From the NCBI RefSeq assembly GCF_009806575.1, contig NZ_CP047095.1:2670001-2734000 (forward strand): DNA of 64,000 nucleotides, written 5' to 3'. The translations under genes and the position numbers were made by a program. Shown here piece after piece: positions 27,989-38,123 of the stretch; positions within the stretch are counted from its first letter, which is position 1, and each line of letters starts with the position of its first letter. The notes under the pieces are model-generated. The model did no database searches. It was not told the DNA's origin and saw only the letters and a program-made list of their open reading frames with translations. Source of the DNA: Rossellomorea marisflavi (GTDB lineage Bacteria > Bacillota > Bacilli > Bacillales > Bacillaceae_B).

Positions 27989-29708
27989 TCATTCCCTCCT
28001 CCCAGATGGATAGTAATCGGTCCAGCTTCTCCAGGGCATCCATTCCCTTGCGGATCGTGCCATTTATCCCAGGAGCGGTTCTCAACCCGGCGATGTCCAG
28101 GGTGATCCCTGGATCAATGGCGATGATCGATTCGGACGCTTCAGGCAGGAAACGGTCGTACTCTGCGTCCGTTCCACAGATAACATAGTAGGAATACCTT
28201 GTTTCCTCTATGAATCTCAGGATCTCACTTTTTGTATGGCACGGACTGCTTTCCTTCGTGTATATGCCCCCGACGGCCAGGAATCCTTTTGTAAAGTCGG
28301 CTCTCGCCTTAAAATCCTTCCAATCCCCCAGACCGATGATGCCGGCAATCGGTTTTGATCCCCTCTCTGCAATCCGCTGTGCCCTTACCCGGAGACGTTC
28401 ATATGGAAGGGAAAGGCGCCCGGGCAGATCGTCCTCCACGGATGAGAGCGTGTCCTCGGGATTAGCGTATGCATTTGTCCCGATCAGCGTGCTTTTACCT
28501 GAGGAAAGGTCATTCAATCGTCCGGCGTGCACCGCTTCAAGATCACGTGCAAGGTCCCCGCTCTCGATATAAGGGATGACCCCTCCAGACTCTTGCATCC
28601 GCACGAACTCTTTCCATGCTCTCCGACCGACTTCCTCGGTCAGCCATTCGATATAATACGATCCGGCACCCGGATCGATCACTTTGTCCAGATGGGATTC
28701 CTCCCCGATGATCATGGGGATATTTCTTGCCATCCGTTCTCCGAGAACACTTCCGCCACTCCCGTCAAACGGTTGAACATCGATATAGTCGACTCCTCCA
28801 AGCGTGGAGGCAAATGCTTCTCCTCCGCTTCTGAGCATATTGACGTAAGGATCCAATCGGGATTTATTCAGTGGCGACGTTTCGGCACTCATGCTTCCCC
28901 GTTCTGTAGAATCATCCCCGTATGTTTGAATGACGGTCTTCCAAAGGGATGAGAATGCCCTCATCTTCGCCACTTCCATGAAGAATTGACTGCCTACAGC
29001 GAAATGAATGTGGATTTTCCCTGCAATTTGATCCATCGTCCACCCTTGTTTCAGCAAAACATCAATGAAGAGGACCCCCTCGGAAAGAGCCAGTGCAAGT
29101 TCTTGCACCGCATGGGCACCTTGCCTATGATACGGTGCAAGATCTATTATGATGGGCTTTAAGGCAGGTGCAAAATCATGGATGGTTTCAAGATTCCTTA
29201 TCCATGCTGGCACATCCCAATCTTCCCCTGAAAAGAGTCCTTGAGATAAGGGATCCCAACCGAACACTCCCGAGAATGCTCCGCCTTTTTCTGTCTTCCA
29301 CGCATTCATCAATGAAAAATCCCGATCGGTGAGGTAGAATGCATCGATATCTTTTCCCTTTGCAAGAATCTTCTCCATGAATGGAGGGAAGCCTTCGGGA
29401 TCGAGGTCATCCCCTCTGAAGGAAATGCACTCCTGTCCTTTCTCCAACGCCTCTTCCAATGCTTTGAATAACCCTTCCCAATTGTTGCGCCAAATGCGCG
29501 GGGCCACTTTTGGGCTCCTGCGCTGCGATGTTGCCGCTAACTTGGAAGGAAGATCATCTTTTGTATATAAAGGCTTCAATGTTATGCCTTCGTAGGTTTC
29601 TGTGCGGAGGGAATCAATGGATTTCCCCTTCAAAGCCGATTCTGCGGCTGCCTTCCATTCCTCGACGGTACGTGCTTCAAATTCCTGCTCCTTCATTTCC
29701 CGCAGCAT
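27969..29708 (-). CDS. mutA: Methylmalonyl-CoA mutase, small subunit
   Basis: 579 residues, related to the large subunit but degenerate, as usual for the MutA chain of the heterodimer. The barrel part has [21 protein letters not shown] and [22 protein letters not shown]. The C-terminal B12-like part lacks the DxHxxG ligand, which is expected because this subunit does not bind cofactor. The ATG at 29708 follows GGGGGAG. A strong cre-like site lies 17 bp upstream, so the operon mutA-scpA-meaB is probably under catabolite repression. Confidence 0.93.
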   Translation of the reverse strand: MLREMKEQEFEARTVEEWKAAAESALKGKSIDSLRTETYEGITLKPLYTKDDLPSKLAATSQRRSPKVAPRIWRNNWEGLFKALEEALEKGQECISFRGDDLDPEGFPPFMEKILAKGKDIDAFYLTDRDFSLMNAWKTEKGGAFSGVFGWDPLSQGLFSGEDWDVPAWIRNLETIHDFAPALKPIIIDLAPYHRQGAHAVQELALALSEGVLFIDVLLKQGWTMDQIAGKIHIHFAVGSQFFMEVAKMRAFSSLWKTVIQTYGDDSTERGSMSAETSPLNKSRLDPYVNMLRSGGEAFASTLGGVDYIDVQPFDGSGGSVLGERMARNIPMIIGEESHLDKVIDPGAGSYYIEWLTEEVGRRAWKEFVRMQESGGVIPYIESGDLARDLEAVHAGRLNDLSSGKSTLIGTNAYANPEDTLSSVEDDLPGRLSLPYERLRVRAQRIAERGSKPIAGIIGLGDWKDFKARADFTKGFLAVGGIYTKESSPCHTKSEILRFIEETRYSYYVICGTDAEYDRFLPEASESIIAIDPGITLDIAGLRTAPGINGTIRKGMDALEKLDRLLSIWEEGMNDDEQA

Positions 29709-29724
29709 GAAACTCCCCCTATAA

Positions 29725-29738
29725 TGTAATCGTTTACA
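29725..29738 (-). promoter_or_regulatory. CcpA site (cre) just upstream of mutA
   Basis: TGTAAACGATTACA on the minus strand matches TGWAARCGYTWNCW with one mismatch and is nearly palindromic. It lies between promoter region and ribosome site, a position that would block transcription. Confidence 0.65.
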
Positions 29739-29820
29739 AATATGAAGATTCGAAATGTTTTCTCTTTACTATTTTAGTATATAGAAAGAAGCCATCAGGT
29801 TCAATGCGGGCATATGAAAA

Positions 29821-29849
29821 AACGTCCCGGGATACGATCCCGGGACGTT
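29821..29849 (-). terminator. Terminator after the S8 protease gene
   Basis: 13-bp perfect stem AACGTCCCGGGAT/ATCCCGGGACGTT with a 3-nt loop, followed by T's on the minus strand. Confidence 0.88.
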
Positions 29850-29860
29850 CCTTGTCACCA

Positions 29861-32800
29861 TTACTTTTTCGCGTTGATATACAGTTTTCCTTCAGCGCGT
29901 TTCGTTTCTACATTTCCGAAGTCATCTTCCACTTTCACTTCCACGACTGCTCCAGGAGCTTTCACGTTTGAAGTGGCTGTGTAATAGCCTTCATAATGAC
30001 CTTCAGACGTTTCCCTCATCGGGAGTTCTGTCGCATTCGAGGTCATGCTGCGGGCATTCGTCAATGGCATATGGAGAACAAATGTCGCATCGAGTCCAGG
30101 CTCACTGTCAAATTCGATCTTGACTGATTCACCTGATTTCAATTCCTTATCTTCTCCAGGGAGTACATTGGAAATCTCAAGATCCCCGTATTTAGCCTCG
30201 ATGGTGACTTTCTTCGTGGTTTTGTTGCCCGCTTTGTCTTGAGCAACGACTTTAATGATGTTTTCACCCTGTTCTAGAAGGATTCGATGGCTGAATGCAC
30301 CATCCTTCACGTCTGCCTTTTTGCCGTTCACCTTCACCCAATCAAGATTGTCGTCAGACACAGTCCCTTTGACGGTAACCGTTTCTTTATTGGTTTTGGA
30401 TTTATCGGCAGGAGATGTGATGGAAAGCTCCGGCTTTTCTTGATCAAGGATGATGGTAACAGGTTCGGATGCCCCTGTTTGCCCCTGCTCAGTGGAAGCC
30501 TTGGCCGTCAGTACATTTTCCCCTTCCTGCAGGCTGACGTCAGCAGCGAATTTACCTTCACTGTCTGCTGTTGTCGTAGACGCTTCTTCATCACCATTCA
30601 AGATGATGACATCTGTGTCCGGAGCAGATGTTCCTTCCACTTTCACCTGATCTTTGTTCGTGAATGAACCATCTTCAGGTGATGTGATGACCGGCTCTTT
30701 CACTTCATAATTCACGGTTGCACGGATCATATAGTTTCCTTCATCTTCAGGAGACTGCGACCATGCCCCGCTGACACGCTGCCAGCTGCGCGCAGCATAT
30801 TCCCCGTCTTCATCTGTTGCAAGTCCAGGGGCATTCGGGTTGGCTTTTGTCTGCGTGTAGACCATGTAGAAGTCACCATCGACCATGATGCCTTCATCAC
30901 TGAGGTCGACCTGTGTCCATTGACCGTTACGGAGAGCTTCCCCTTCGAATGGTCCAGCAAGCTTCTTGCCTGGAGCACCGTCCGGACCGCTTGCATCATA
31001 AACTTCCACTTCAAACTCGGTTCCACCCGGTACCGGCCATTCTGTATCCCAGAATCGGAACAGACCGCCAGTGACGAGGGCAGTATCATTTCCTTCCGCA
31101 AGGGACATCTTCACAGCCCATGAGTTGCCAGCTGCGTTATAGGCACGTGCATTTTCAGCCGTACCGTCATCGTAGCCGATTTCTCCCGGATATCCGATGA
31201 ATGGTTTCAGTGCAAAATCCTTCGTTTCGGATTCCCCACCTTCAACCGTGACTGCGTCTTCTTGACTGTAATAGTTAGGAGCGACCACTTTGACCGTATA
31301 GTCGCCTTCATATACGTTCAGCTCATATCGTCCGTCAGCGTCCGTTTGGACAGGTTGAACGGCAGCATCTTCAAGGACAATGACGGTTGCATTTGCAACA
31401 GGATCCCCGGTCAATTGATTCGTGATGGTACCCGTGACGGTCCCTTTAGGAATTTCTTCAAGGGTGAAGTTGGCAGTCGTTGTACTGTCTGCTTCAATCG
31501 TCACACTCTGAGTCTGGGAACGGAATCCGTAGGTCGATGCCTGCAGGGTGAAATCACCAGCTGCATGAGCGATTTCATAGGATCCTGTTGCCGGATTCGT
31601 ATAGACACTTCGTCCAGTTTCCAAAACAGATACTTCTGCTTGAAGTGGAAGCAGGACAGGTGCCGGTGCTTCCTTGCTTTGATCTTTAGCCACAGGCTTT
31701 TCAACCTGGATCTTGGCTGGGTCTACTTTCGGCTTTTTGGAAACGGAAGAAGCGGCATCCTTCTTCGAATCCAATCCAAGGCTCATTTTCTTGGATGGCT
31801 GCAGGGATGAATCGGTCAGCTTGACATCATCCAGATACCATCCTTGCTTTTGAACACTTCCATCGCTTGTCACATTGAATGCGATGTAGATGCGTTGACC
31901 TGCATATTCACTCAGATCCACTTCTCCATCGATCCATCCGTTCGTCGTTCCGTTGACGCGGAGAGCCTGTGTCCACTCCTTGCCGTCTGTAGAGACGAAT
32001 ACATGACCGAAATCATATCGGGTTTCAAGGTCATGCCACTGTTTGAACTGGAGGAAGCTGTTTCCTTCAGGCAGATCGACCGGTGGCATTTGCAGGGACA
32101 TGTTGGCGCTGTTTGCATAATTCCCATCGAGCTTCGTAGCGTACACCTTTTCGCCGGAAGCTGCATTTCCTGGTCCGGAAGTAGGAATTCCCCATTCCCA
32201 GCTATTCCCGTTTCCATAAGAAAACCAGCCCGCAGGTTCAGATTCGAAGTCCTGCTCGTAACCGACCGAAATGCCCGGAAGAAGTTCTAAGGAATATTCA
32301 TCTGTTGCAGCCTCATTTCCTCCGAAGTCTACCGCTGTCCATTTATAGGTCACATTGTCCGTATTCAACGCATCAGCAGGGATGATCGCTTCGTAGGTCC
32401 CTTTAGTGAAGTCGCCGCTTTTACGTTTCGCGTCGACATCCACCCACTCGCCATCAGCATGTTGATAAGACAGCTTAACAGATGTGACACTGACATTATC
32501 CGTTGCTTCTGCTTCCAATTTCAGATCCATTCCTTGGTAGACGTCTGTCGGTTGTTCGTGGTTGATGGACGGTGCTTCTGTATCATCGCCCTCTTTAGCG
32601 ACTTGACCACTCACCTTACCAAGGCCATTCATGATGGAATTGACCGCATCGAATGCGTTGACAAGACCATTCCCGAATCCGTTGTTCGGTACATCAGGAT
32701 ACGTACCGTTCGTCAATGGTACAGCAGTCGTGTTCAAGATTTCCTCAATCTGATCGACTGTCAGGTTGGCGTTTACTTGTTTCAGTAGGGCCACAACAGC

Positions 32801-34186
32801 TGAAACGTGAGGTCCAGCCATGGACGTCCCGTTCCATCCGCCTTCATACGTCCCACCTGGAACGGAAGATCGGATGTTCACACCAGGAGCTGCGATATCC
32901 GGCTTGATTTCATCATAAGGGGATGGACCAAGCAGGGAGAAGCTCCCAAGGTTGTTGTTGATGTCTGTTGCCCCGGTTGCATAGGACTCAGGATAGTTAG
33001 CCGGGTTCGCGATAGAACCAGGACCCCCTGGATTCGTAAGGGTCGTATTTCCTGCTGAGAACTCTGGGAAGATTTCCGCCGCTCTCCATGCATTGACCAT
33101 TTCACGATACCATTCGTCAAGTCCTTTCCCTCCGCCCCATGAGTTATTTACAACGTCCGGAGCTTTTTCAGGATGTGGATTGCCCTCGGCATCTTTTGGA
33201 GCAAGGATCCATTCCCCTGCAGCCAATAGATCGGCATCCGTTCCTCCTTGGGAAGTGAACGCTTTGACAGCGATCCATTTCGCACCAGGAGCCACTCCGA
33301 TCTGATTGGAACCATTCGGCTCGTGACCGACCATCGTACCGGTTACATGGGTACCGTGGCCATTATCGTCATATGGTGTCCCTTGACCGGCCGTTGCATC
33401 GAACCAATTGAACTCATGGTTCGGTGAGTTCGGGCTTTGAGGATTGAATCCTCTGTACTGCTCTTTCAAAGCAGGGTGATCCCATTGAACACCCGTGTCG
33501 ATGGAAGCAACGACTGTCCCTGATCCATCAATGCCCATATCCCATACGGCAGGAGCACCGACCTTATCAATGTTCCATTCAACAGCAGCCGTTTCACCTT
33601 TCTTCTTGGAGGTTTCCTTCTCTTTTACCACTTCTGGCTTGTTGAGCTCACGAACTTCATTCGGCAGGATTTTCTCAACTTCAGCGTAAGTGGAAAGCTT
33701 CTCCATCACTTCTTTCGTACTTGTAACGGCCATACCATTGACAACATAATAGCTTTGGATGTCTTTGACTGCACCGGATTTCTTTTGCTTGGTTAAGTAT
33801 TCTTTTACTTCTGCTTGCGTTTCAAGTGAGGTAGCACGAAGCTCTGAAACAACGAGGTTCCGCTTCAACAGTTTACTGTTGTTGGCAGAAAGCTTTTGCT
33901 TCTTCGCATTTTTTTCCGCTTTCTCGGCGATCTTTAACGTATCTACCTGCTCCTTGAACTTTACTAAGTATGTGACGTGCTTATCTTTGTCGAATTGTTT
34001 CTGGAGCTTTGATGTGATCTTGGACTGTGGAGACACTTTGGCAGAATCTTTTACTGAAGTCGATGGCTTTTCCTTTTGAGCGGCACTGACAGCCCCTGCG
34101 TTAAAAGGAAATAATAGTGGAACGAACATCGCTAATGTCAAAATGATGGATAACCATTTTGCCCTCTGTCTTCTTCTTCCCTTCAT
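29861..34186 (-). CDS. Large secreted S8 serine protease (bacillopeptidase F-like)
   Basis: About 1441 residues. Basic N terminus and hydrophobic core (WLSIILTLAMFVPLLFPF) form a signal peptide. An I9-type propeptide follows (HVTYLVKFKEQVDTLKI). The subtilase triad is visible as ASIDTGVQWDHP (Asp), DNGHGTHVTGT (His) and GTSMAGPHVSA (Ser), with PEFSAGN as oxyanion Asn. After the catalytic domain come a MAM/immune-inhibitor-like domain (FLQFKQWHDLETRYDFGHVFVS), two carboxypeptidase-regulatory repeats and glucodextranase/Ig-like repeats. No LPXTG anchor or S-layer domain is seen. ATG 34186 has GGAGG at 7 nt; ATG 34240 also has a site and would lengthen the leader by 18 residues. Confidence 0.9.
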   Translation of the reverse strand: MKGRRRQRAKWLSIILTLAMFVPLLFPFNAGAVSAAQKEKPSTSVKDSAKVSPQSKITSKLQKQFDKDKHVTYLVKFKEQVDTLKIAEKAEKNAKKQKLSANNSKLLKRNLVVSELRATSLETQAEVKEYLTKQKKSGAVKDIQSYYVVNGMAVTSTKEVMEKLSTYAEVEKILPNEVRELNKPEVVKEKETSKKKGETAAVEWNIDKVGAPAVWDMGIDGSGTVVASIDTGVQWDHPALKEQYRGFNPQSPNSPNHEFNWFDATAGQGTPYDDNGHGTHVTGTMVGHEPNGSNQIGVAPGAKWIAVKAFTSQGGTDADLLAAGEWILAPKDAEGNPHPEKAPDVVNNSWGGGKGLDEWYREMVNAWRAAEIFPEFSAGNTTLTNPGGPGSIANPANYPESYATGATDINNNLGSFSLLGPSPYDEIKPDIAAPGVNIRSSVPGGTYEGGWNGTSMAGPHVSAVVALLKQVNANLTVDQIEEILNTTAVPLTNGTYPDVPNNGFGNGLVNAFDAVNSIMNGLGKVSGQVAKEGDDTEAPSINHEQPTDVYQGMDLKLEAEATDNVSVTSVKLSYQHADGEWVDVDAKRKSGDFTKGTYEAIIPADALNTDNVTYKWTAVDFGGNEAATDEYSLELLPGISVGYEQDFESEPAGWFSYGNGNSWEWGIPTSGPGNAASGEKVYATKLDGNYANSANMSLQMPPVDLPEGNSFLQFKQWHDLETRYDFGHVFVSTDGKEWTQALRVNGTTNGWIDGEVDLSEYAGQRIYIAFNVTSDGSVQKQGWYLDDVKLTDSSLQPSKKMSLGLDSKKDAASSVSKKPKVDPAKIQVEKPVAKDQSKEAPAPVLLPLQAEVSVLETGRSVYTNPATGSYEIAHAAGDFTLQASTYGFRSQTQSVTIEADSTTTANFTLEEIPKGTVTGTITNQLTGDPVANATVIVLEDAAVQPVQTDADGRYELNVYEGDYTVKVVAPNYYSQEDAVTVEGGESETKDFALKPFIGYPGEIGYDDGTAENARAYNAAGNSWAVKMSLAEGNDTALVTGGLFRFWDTEWPVPGGTEFEVEVYDASGPDGAPGKKLAGPFEGEALRNGQWTQVDLSDEGIMVDGDFYMVYTQTKANPNAPGLATDEDGEYAARSWQRVSGAWSQSPEDEGNYMIRATVNYEVKEPVITSPEDGSFTNKDQVKVEGTSAPDTDVIILNGDEEASTTTADSEGKFAADVSLQEGENVLTAKASTEQGQTGASEPVTIILDQEKPELSITSPADKSKTNKETVTVKGTVSDDNLDWVKVNGKKADVKDGAFSHRILLEQGENIIKVVAQDKAGNKTTKKVTIEAKYGDLEISNVLPGEDKELKSGESVKIEFDSEPGLDATFVLHMPLTNARSMTSNATELPMRETSEGHYEGYYTATSNVKAPGAVVEVKVEDDFGNVETKRAEGKLYINAKK

Positions 34187-34240
34187 CCAATTCCCTCCGT
34201 TTGGTTTCATTTTGGTTGTTCGGACATGATCTCCTTTCAT

Positions 34241-34655
34241 TTTTATTCCACCTGGTAAATAGTAGGTGTTAAACCAAACATAACCAAAGAGTATTGTCGA
34301 ATGTTGTAGAGGAATGTCATGTGAATTCCTAATATTCTGAAAATAAATAGAAAGACTTAGCCACTTTGTTCCGAATTGTGACGAAGGGTGTATTTATGAA
34401 TGACCATTCACCTATCCCATCCCTTATTTTCCTGTTTTATATGGGCCATTCGACTATTCCTTACAAATTGGGAACAATAATTCCTCATTAAGCCTCACCT
34501 GGGATCTAAGGGGAAAAGCGTTTAGCCTATCGTCCTATTCTCATTGATTACTTAACCTTATGAAATATTCTTTTGAAACTATTCCGTGCCATTTGCCTAC
34601 TTTTTCATTCCGATCCCCCTCTCCCGTCACCCTAAAGTCTCATGGATCGTCAACA
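34241..34655. other. Intergenic region upstream of the S8 protease
   Basis: A/T-rich, no ORF with a family. It should hold the protease promoter. A 6-2-6 inverted repeat TGAATG-AC-CATTCA lies at 34397-34410, about 210 bp upstream of the start; no regulator is assigned. Confidence 0.4.
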
Positions 34656-34658
34656 AAA

Positions 34659-34689
34659 AAAGGACCCTCCTCCCCAGGAAGGGTCCTTT
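34659..34689 (-). terminator. Terminator of the bkd operon
   Basis: AAAGGACCCT (34659-34668) pairs with AGGGTCCTTT (34680-34689). On the minus strand it is followed by T's, directly after the bkdB stop. Confidence 0.85.
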
Positions 34690-34694
34690 CTCAC

Positions 34695-35978
34695 TTAGTA
34701 GATGGACGTTGTTTCTTTCGACGTGTTTTCGAGGATTTCTTTCACACGCTGCAGGAATCGTCCGCAAACCAGTCCGTCCAATACGCGGTGATCAAGGGAC
34801 ATGCAGAGGTTCACCATATCCCGCACGGCAATCATTCCGTTGTTCATGACAACAGGACGCTTGACGATCGATTCCACCTGAAGGATCGCTGCCTGAGGAT
34901 AATTGATGATTCCCATTGATTGCACTGATCCAAAAGAACCCGTATTATTCACTGTAAATGTACCACCCTGCATATCTTGCGAAGTCAGTTTCCCACTTCT
35001 TACTTTTCCAGCAAGCTCGGTGATTTCCCTTGCAATGCCCTTAATGGTCTTTTCGTCTGCATTCTTGATGACCGGTACATAGAGGGCATCATCGGTTGCA
35101 ACAGCGATCGACAGATTGATATCCTTCTTCTGGATGATCTTATCGCCAGCCCACATGGAATTGATCTGTGGGTACTCTTTAAGCGCCTGTGCAACGGCCT
35201 TGACGAAGAATGCGAAGAAGGTCAGATTATAGCCTTCCTTCTGCTTAAATTCTGTTTTGAGGGAATTGCGGTAGTCGACCAGGTTGGTGACATCCACTTC
35301 CATCATCGTCCAAGCATGGGGAGCTTCATGCTTGCTTCGAAGCATATTTGCTGCGATGGCTTTCCGGATTCCAGTTACAGGAATTTCAATATCACCTGGC
35401 ATGGTAGGCACGTCCGGCGCCTGAGGGGCAGGCTTTTTGGACGGCTGAGCTGCAATTTCCCTTTGTGATGGCGATTCCTGCTGCGGAGCGGCCTTCGGTG
35501 CCTCGCTCGCCTGAGGGATGTTGCCTGACTCGATGATCTTTTTAAGGTCTTTTCTTGTAATCCGGCCACCGGCCCCTGTTCCCGTCACCTGGGTCAGGTC
35601 TATTCCGTTTTCCTGGGACATTTTCAGGACGGCAGGAGAATATCTGCCTTTATTGCTTGTATCCGCTGAGGCAGGTGAAGACGGTGCTGCTTCTTCTTTC
35701 TTTTCCACCTTTTCTTCAGTAGGAGCATCAGTGCCCCCCTCTAATTCAATCGAACAGATGAGCTCTCCGACTTCAAGGGTGTCGCCTTCCTCGGCAAGAA
35801 GTTCCTTGATGACCCCTGTAAACGAAGAAGGTACTTCGGCGTTGACTTTATCCGTTTGTACTTCGGCGATCGGATCATATTTATTGACCGCATCTCCCGG
35901 AGACACCAACCATTTGCTGATCGTCCCTTCGGTTACGCTCTCGCCTAGCTGAGGCATTTTCATTTTTTCAATCCCCAT
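34695..35978 (-). CDS. bkdB: Branched-chain 2-oxo acid dehydrogenase E2 (lipoamide acyltransferase)
   Basis: 427 residues. Lipoyl domain at the N terminus with the lipoylated Lys in EVQTDKVNAEVPS (about residue 44). A Pro/Glu/Ala linker follows, then an E3-binding domain (YSPAVLKMSQENGIDLTQV, GAGGRITRKDL) and the acyltransferase domain ending in SLDHRVLDGLVCGRFLQ with the catalytic HxxxDG. It forms the core of the BKDH complex that makes isobutyryl-, isovaleryl- and 2-methylbutyryl-CoA. Last gene of the operon. Confidence 0.95.
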   Translation of the reverse strand: MGIEKMKMPQLGESVTEGTISKWLVSPGDAVNKYDPIAEVQTDKVNAEVPSSFTGVIKELLAEEGDTLEVGELICSIELEGGTDAPTEEKVEKKEEAAPSSPASADTSNKGRYSPAVLKMSQENGIDLTQVTGTGAGGRITRKDLKKIIESGNIPQASEAPKAAPQQESPSQREIAAQPSKKPAPQAPDVPTMPGDIEIPVTGIRKAIAANMLRSKHEAPHAWTMMEVDVTNLVDYRNSLKTEFKQKEGYNLTFFAFFVKAVAQALKEYPQINSMWAGDKIIQKKDINLSIAVATDDALYVPVIKNADEKTIKGIAREITELAGKVRSGKLTSQDMQGGTFTVNNTGSFGSVQSMGIINYPQAAILQVESIVKRPVVMNNGMIAVRDMVNLCMSLDHRVLDGLVCGRFLQRVKEILENTSKETTSIY

Positions 35979-36002
35979 GAGGATCCCTCCTAATCTGGTT
36001 CG

Positions 36003-36986
36003 TTAAAATTCCGCCAATTCCCTCATTGCTTTTTCCACTTTATCCGGGTTGATCATAAAGTGTTTTTCCATTGTCGGTGCGTACGGCATGGCAGGTACAT
36101 CCGGGCCGGCAAGGCGCTTGATTGGTGCATCAAGGTCGAACAAGCAATGTTCTGCGATGATGGCAGACACTTCACCCATGATGCTTCCTTCTTTATTGTC
36201 TTCCGTTACAAGCAGTACTTTACCCGTCTTGGAAGCTGCTTCGATGATCGCTTCTTTATCCAATGGATAGATGGTGCGAAGATCGAGGATATGTGCTTCA
36301 ATGCCATCCTGGGCAAGCTTTTCTGCTGCTTGAAGGGCAAAGTGGACGCAAAGGCCGTAGGTAATGACCGTAATGTCTTCCCCTTCGCGTTTTACATCTG
36401 CTTTTCCGATCGGAAGCGTATAATCGTCCTCCGGTACTTCACCTTTAATGAGGCGGTAGGCCCGTTTATGTTCAAAGAATAGCACAGGATCTTCATCACG
36501 GATCGCTGCCTTCAGAAGGCCTTTTACATCGTAAGGCGTTGAAGGCATGACGATCTTCAGACCAGGCTGATTGGCAAAGACCGCTTCTACTGATTGAGAA
36601 TGATAAAGGGCTCCGTGTACTCCTCCGCCATACGGTGCGCGGATGACCATCGGACAGCTCCAGTCATTGTTGGAACGATAACGGATTTTGGCCGCTTCGG
36701 AAATGATCTGGTTGACAGCAGGCATGATGAAATCAGCAAACTGCATTTCAGCGATCGGTCTCATACCGTACATGGCAGCTCCGATCCCAACCCCTGCTAT
36801 GGCCGACTCGGCAAGAGGCGTATCGATGACGCGGTCCTCGCCGAATTGATCATATAATCCGTGAGTCGCCTTAAAGACGCCTCCTTTTTTGCCGACGTCC
36901 TCACCGAGCACAAATACTTTTTCATCTCGTTCCATTTCTTCTCTCATGGCCAATGTTACGGCATCAATATAAGACATTACTGGCAT
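36003..36986 (-). CDS. bkdAB: Branched-chain 2-oxo acid dehydrogenase E1 beta
   Basis: 327 residues of the transketolase-like beta subunit: FVLGEDVGKKGGVFKATHGL, DTPLAESAIAGVGIGAAMYG, and PYGGGVHGALYHSQS (phosphorylated-loop contact to E1 alpha). It partners BkdAA to bind thiamine diphosphate. 14 nt downstream of bkdAA. Starts at ATG 36986 after GGGGGAG. Confidence 0.94.
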   Translation of the reverse strand: MPVMSYIDAVTLAMREEMERDEKVFVLGEDVGKKGGVFKATHGLYDQFGEDRVIDTPLAESAIAGVGIGAAMYGMRPIAEMQFADFIMPAVNQIISEAAKIRYRSNNDWSCPMVIRAPYGGGVHGALYHSQSVEAVFANQPGLKIVMPSTPYDVKGLLKAAIRDEDPVLFFEHKRAYRLIKGEVPEDDYTLPIGKADVKREGEDITVITYGLCVHFALQAAEKLAQDGIEAHILDLRTIYPLDKEAIIEAASKTGKVLLVTEDNKEGSIMGEVSAIIAEHCLFDLDAPIKRLAGPDVPAMPYAPTMEKHFMINPDKVEKAMRELAEF

Positions 36987-37000
36987 ATTGGTTCTCCCCC

Positions 37001-37999
37001 TTACTTCTCTTCTGCGTAAACATATTTCATGGCGGATTCAGGCTCTGCATACGGTGCAGCCTCTGCGTAATCCGTTGCTTCATTCACTTGTTTCATCACG
37101 CGGTCATTGATGGCTTTCTCCAGCTCATCGTCCATGACGCCTGTTTCTTTTAAATACGCACCAAACGTAATGATCGGATCATTCGTTTTGGCTTTCGCCA
37201 CTTCATCTGGAGAGCGATAGCTGCGGTCATCATCATCTGAGGAGTGGGGAGTCAGACGGTAGGAAACCGTCTCGATCAATGTCGGACCTTCTCCGCGTCT
37301 TCCGCGATCAGCCGCTTCCTTGACCACTTTATACACTTCGATGGGATCATTTCCATCAACGGTGATTCCTGGCATACCATAACCGATGGCACGGTCTGAT
37401 ACTTTCTCACATGCCAATTGCTTCTCGATCGGGACCGAAATGGCATATTTATTGTTCTCACACATGAAGATGACCGGAAGTTTATGTACACCGGCAAAAT
37501 TTGCTCCTTCGTGGAAATCCCCTTGGTTGGACGATCCTTCACCAAACGTAACAAATGTCACAAGGTCTTTTTTCTCCATTTTCCCTGCGAGTGCCAGTCC
37601 GACAGCATGCGGCACCTGGGTGGTTACCGGAGAAGATCCCGTGACGATGCGGTTTTTCTTTTGTCCGAAGTGACCCGGCATCTGACGGCCGCCTGAGTTC
37701 GGATCTTCTGCTTTCGCAAAGCCTGAAAGCATCAATTCTTGAGCCGTCATCCCGAATGTGAGGACAACGCCCATATCACGATAGTACGGAAGAGCATAAT
37801 CCTTCTCGGTATCAAGTGCAAATGCTGCACCGACTTGAGCGGCCTCTTGACCTTGACAGGAAATGACGAACGGGATCTTACCTGAACGGTTCAACAGCCA
37901 CATCCGCTCATCAATTTTCCTGGCGAGTAGCATAGTTTCATACATCTCTAACACTTTCTCATTGGAAAGTCCTAATTCTTCATGACGATTGCTTGCCAT
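37001..37999 (-). CDS. bkdAA: Branched-chain 2-oxo acid dehydrogenase E1 alpha
   Basis: 332 residues with the thiamine diphosphate motif FGEGSSNQGDFHEGANFAGVHKLPVIFMCENN (GDG/GEG...NN type). It also has YYRDMGVVLTFGM, RQMPGHFG and the phosphorylation-loop-like TPHSSDDDDRSYRS. It decarboxylates the 2-oxo acids of Val, Leu and Ile. Good ribosome site AGGAGG. It is separated from lpdV by about 375 bp containing two hairpin repeats, unlike the tight spacing elsewhere in the operon. Confidence 0.94.
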   Translation of the reverse strand: MASNRHEELGLSNEKVLEMYETMLLARKIDERMWLLNRSGKIPFVISCQGQEAAQVGAAFALDTEKDYALPYYRDMGVVLTFGMTAQELMLSGFAKAEDPNSGGRQMPGHFGQKKNRIVTGSSPVTTQVPHAVGLALAGKMEKKDLVTFVTFGEGSSNQGDFHEGANFAGVHKLPVIFMCENNKYAISVPIEKQLACEKVSDRAIGYGMPGITVDGNDPIEVYKVVKEAADRGRRGEGPTLIETVSYRLTPHSSDDDDRSYRSPDEVAKAKTNDPIITFGAYLKETGVMDDELEKAINDRVMKQVNEATDYAEAAPYAEPESAMKYVYAEEK

Positions 38000-38123
38000 T
38001 TTTTTAACCTCCTACAGCGTTAATGGATAACAGGGTGCCTTCTGTCAGGACCCTGTTCCTGGGTAATGAATGTTCATACTGGGAATTGAGCGTTTGTATA
38101 TCGGGTCAAAGCCCCCCGCCTCC

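Noticed and set aside
34397..34410. TGAATG-AC-CATTCA as a FadR-type box upstream of the protease
   Set aside because: Shorter than the known fatty acid repressor site, and the gene has no link to that regulon; kept only as an unassigned inverted repeat.
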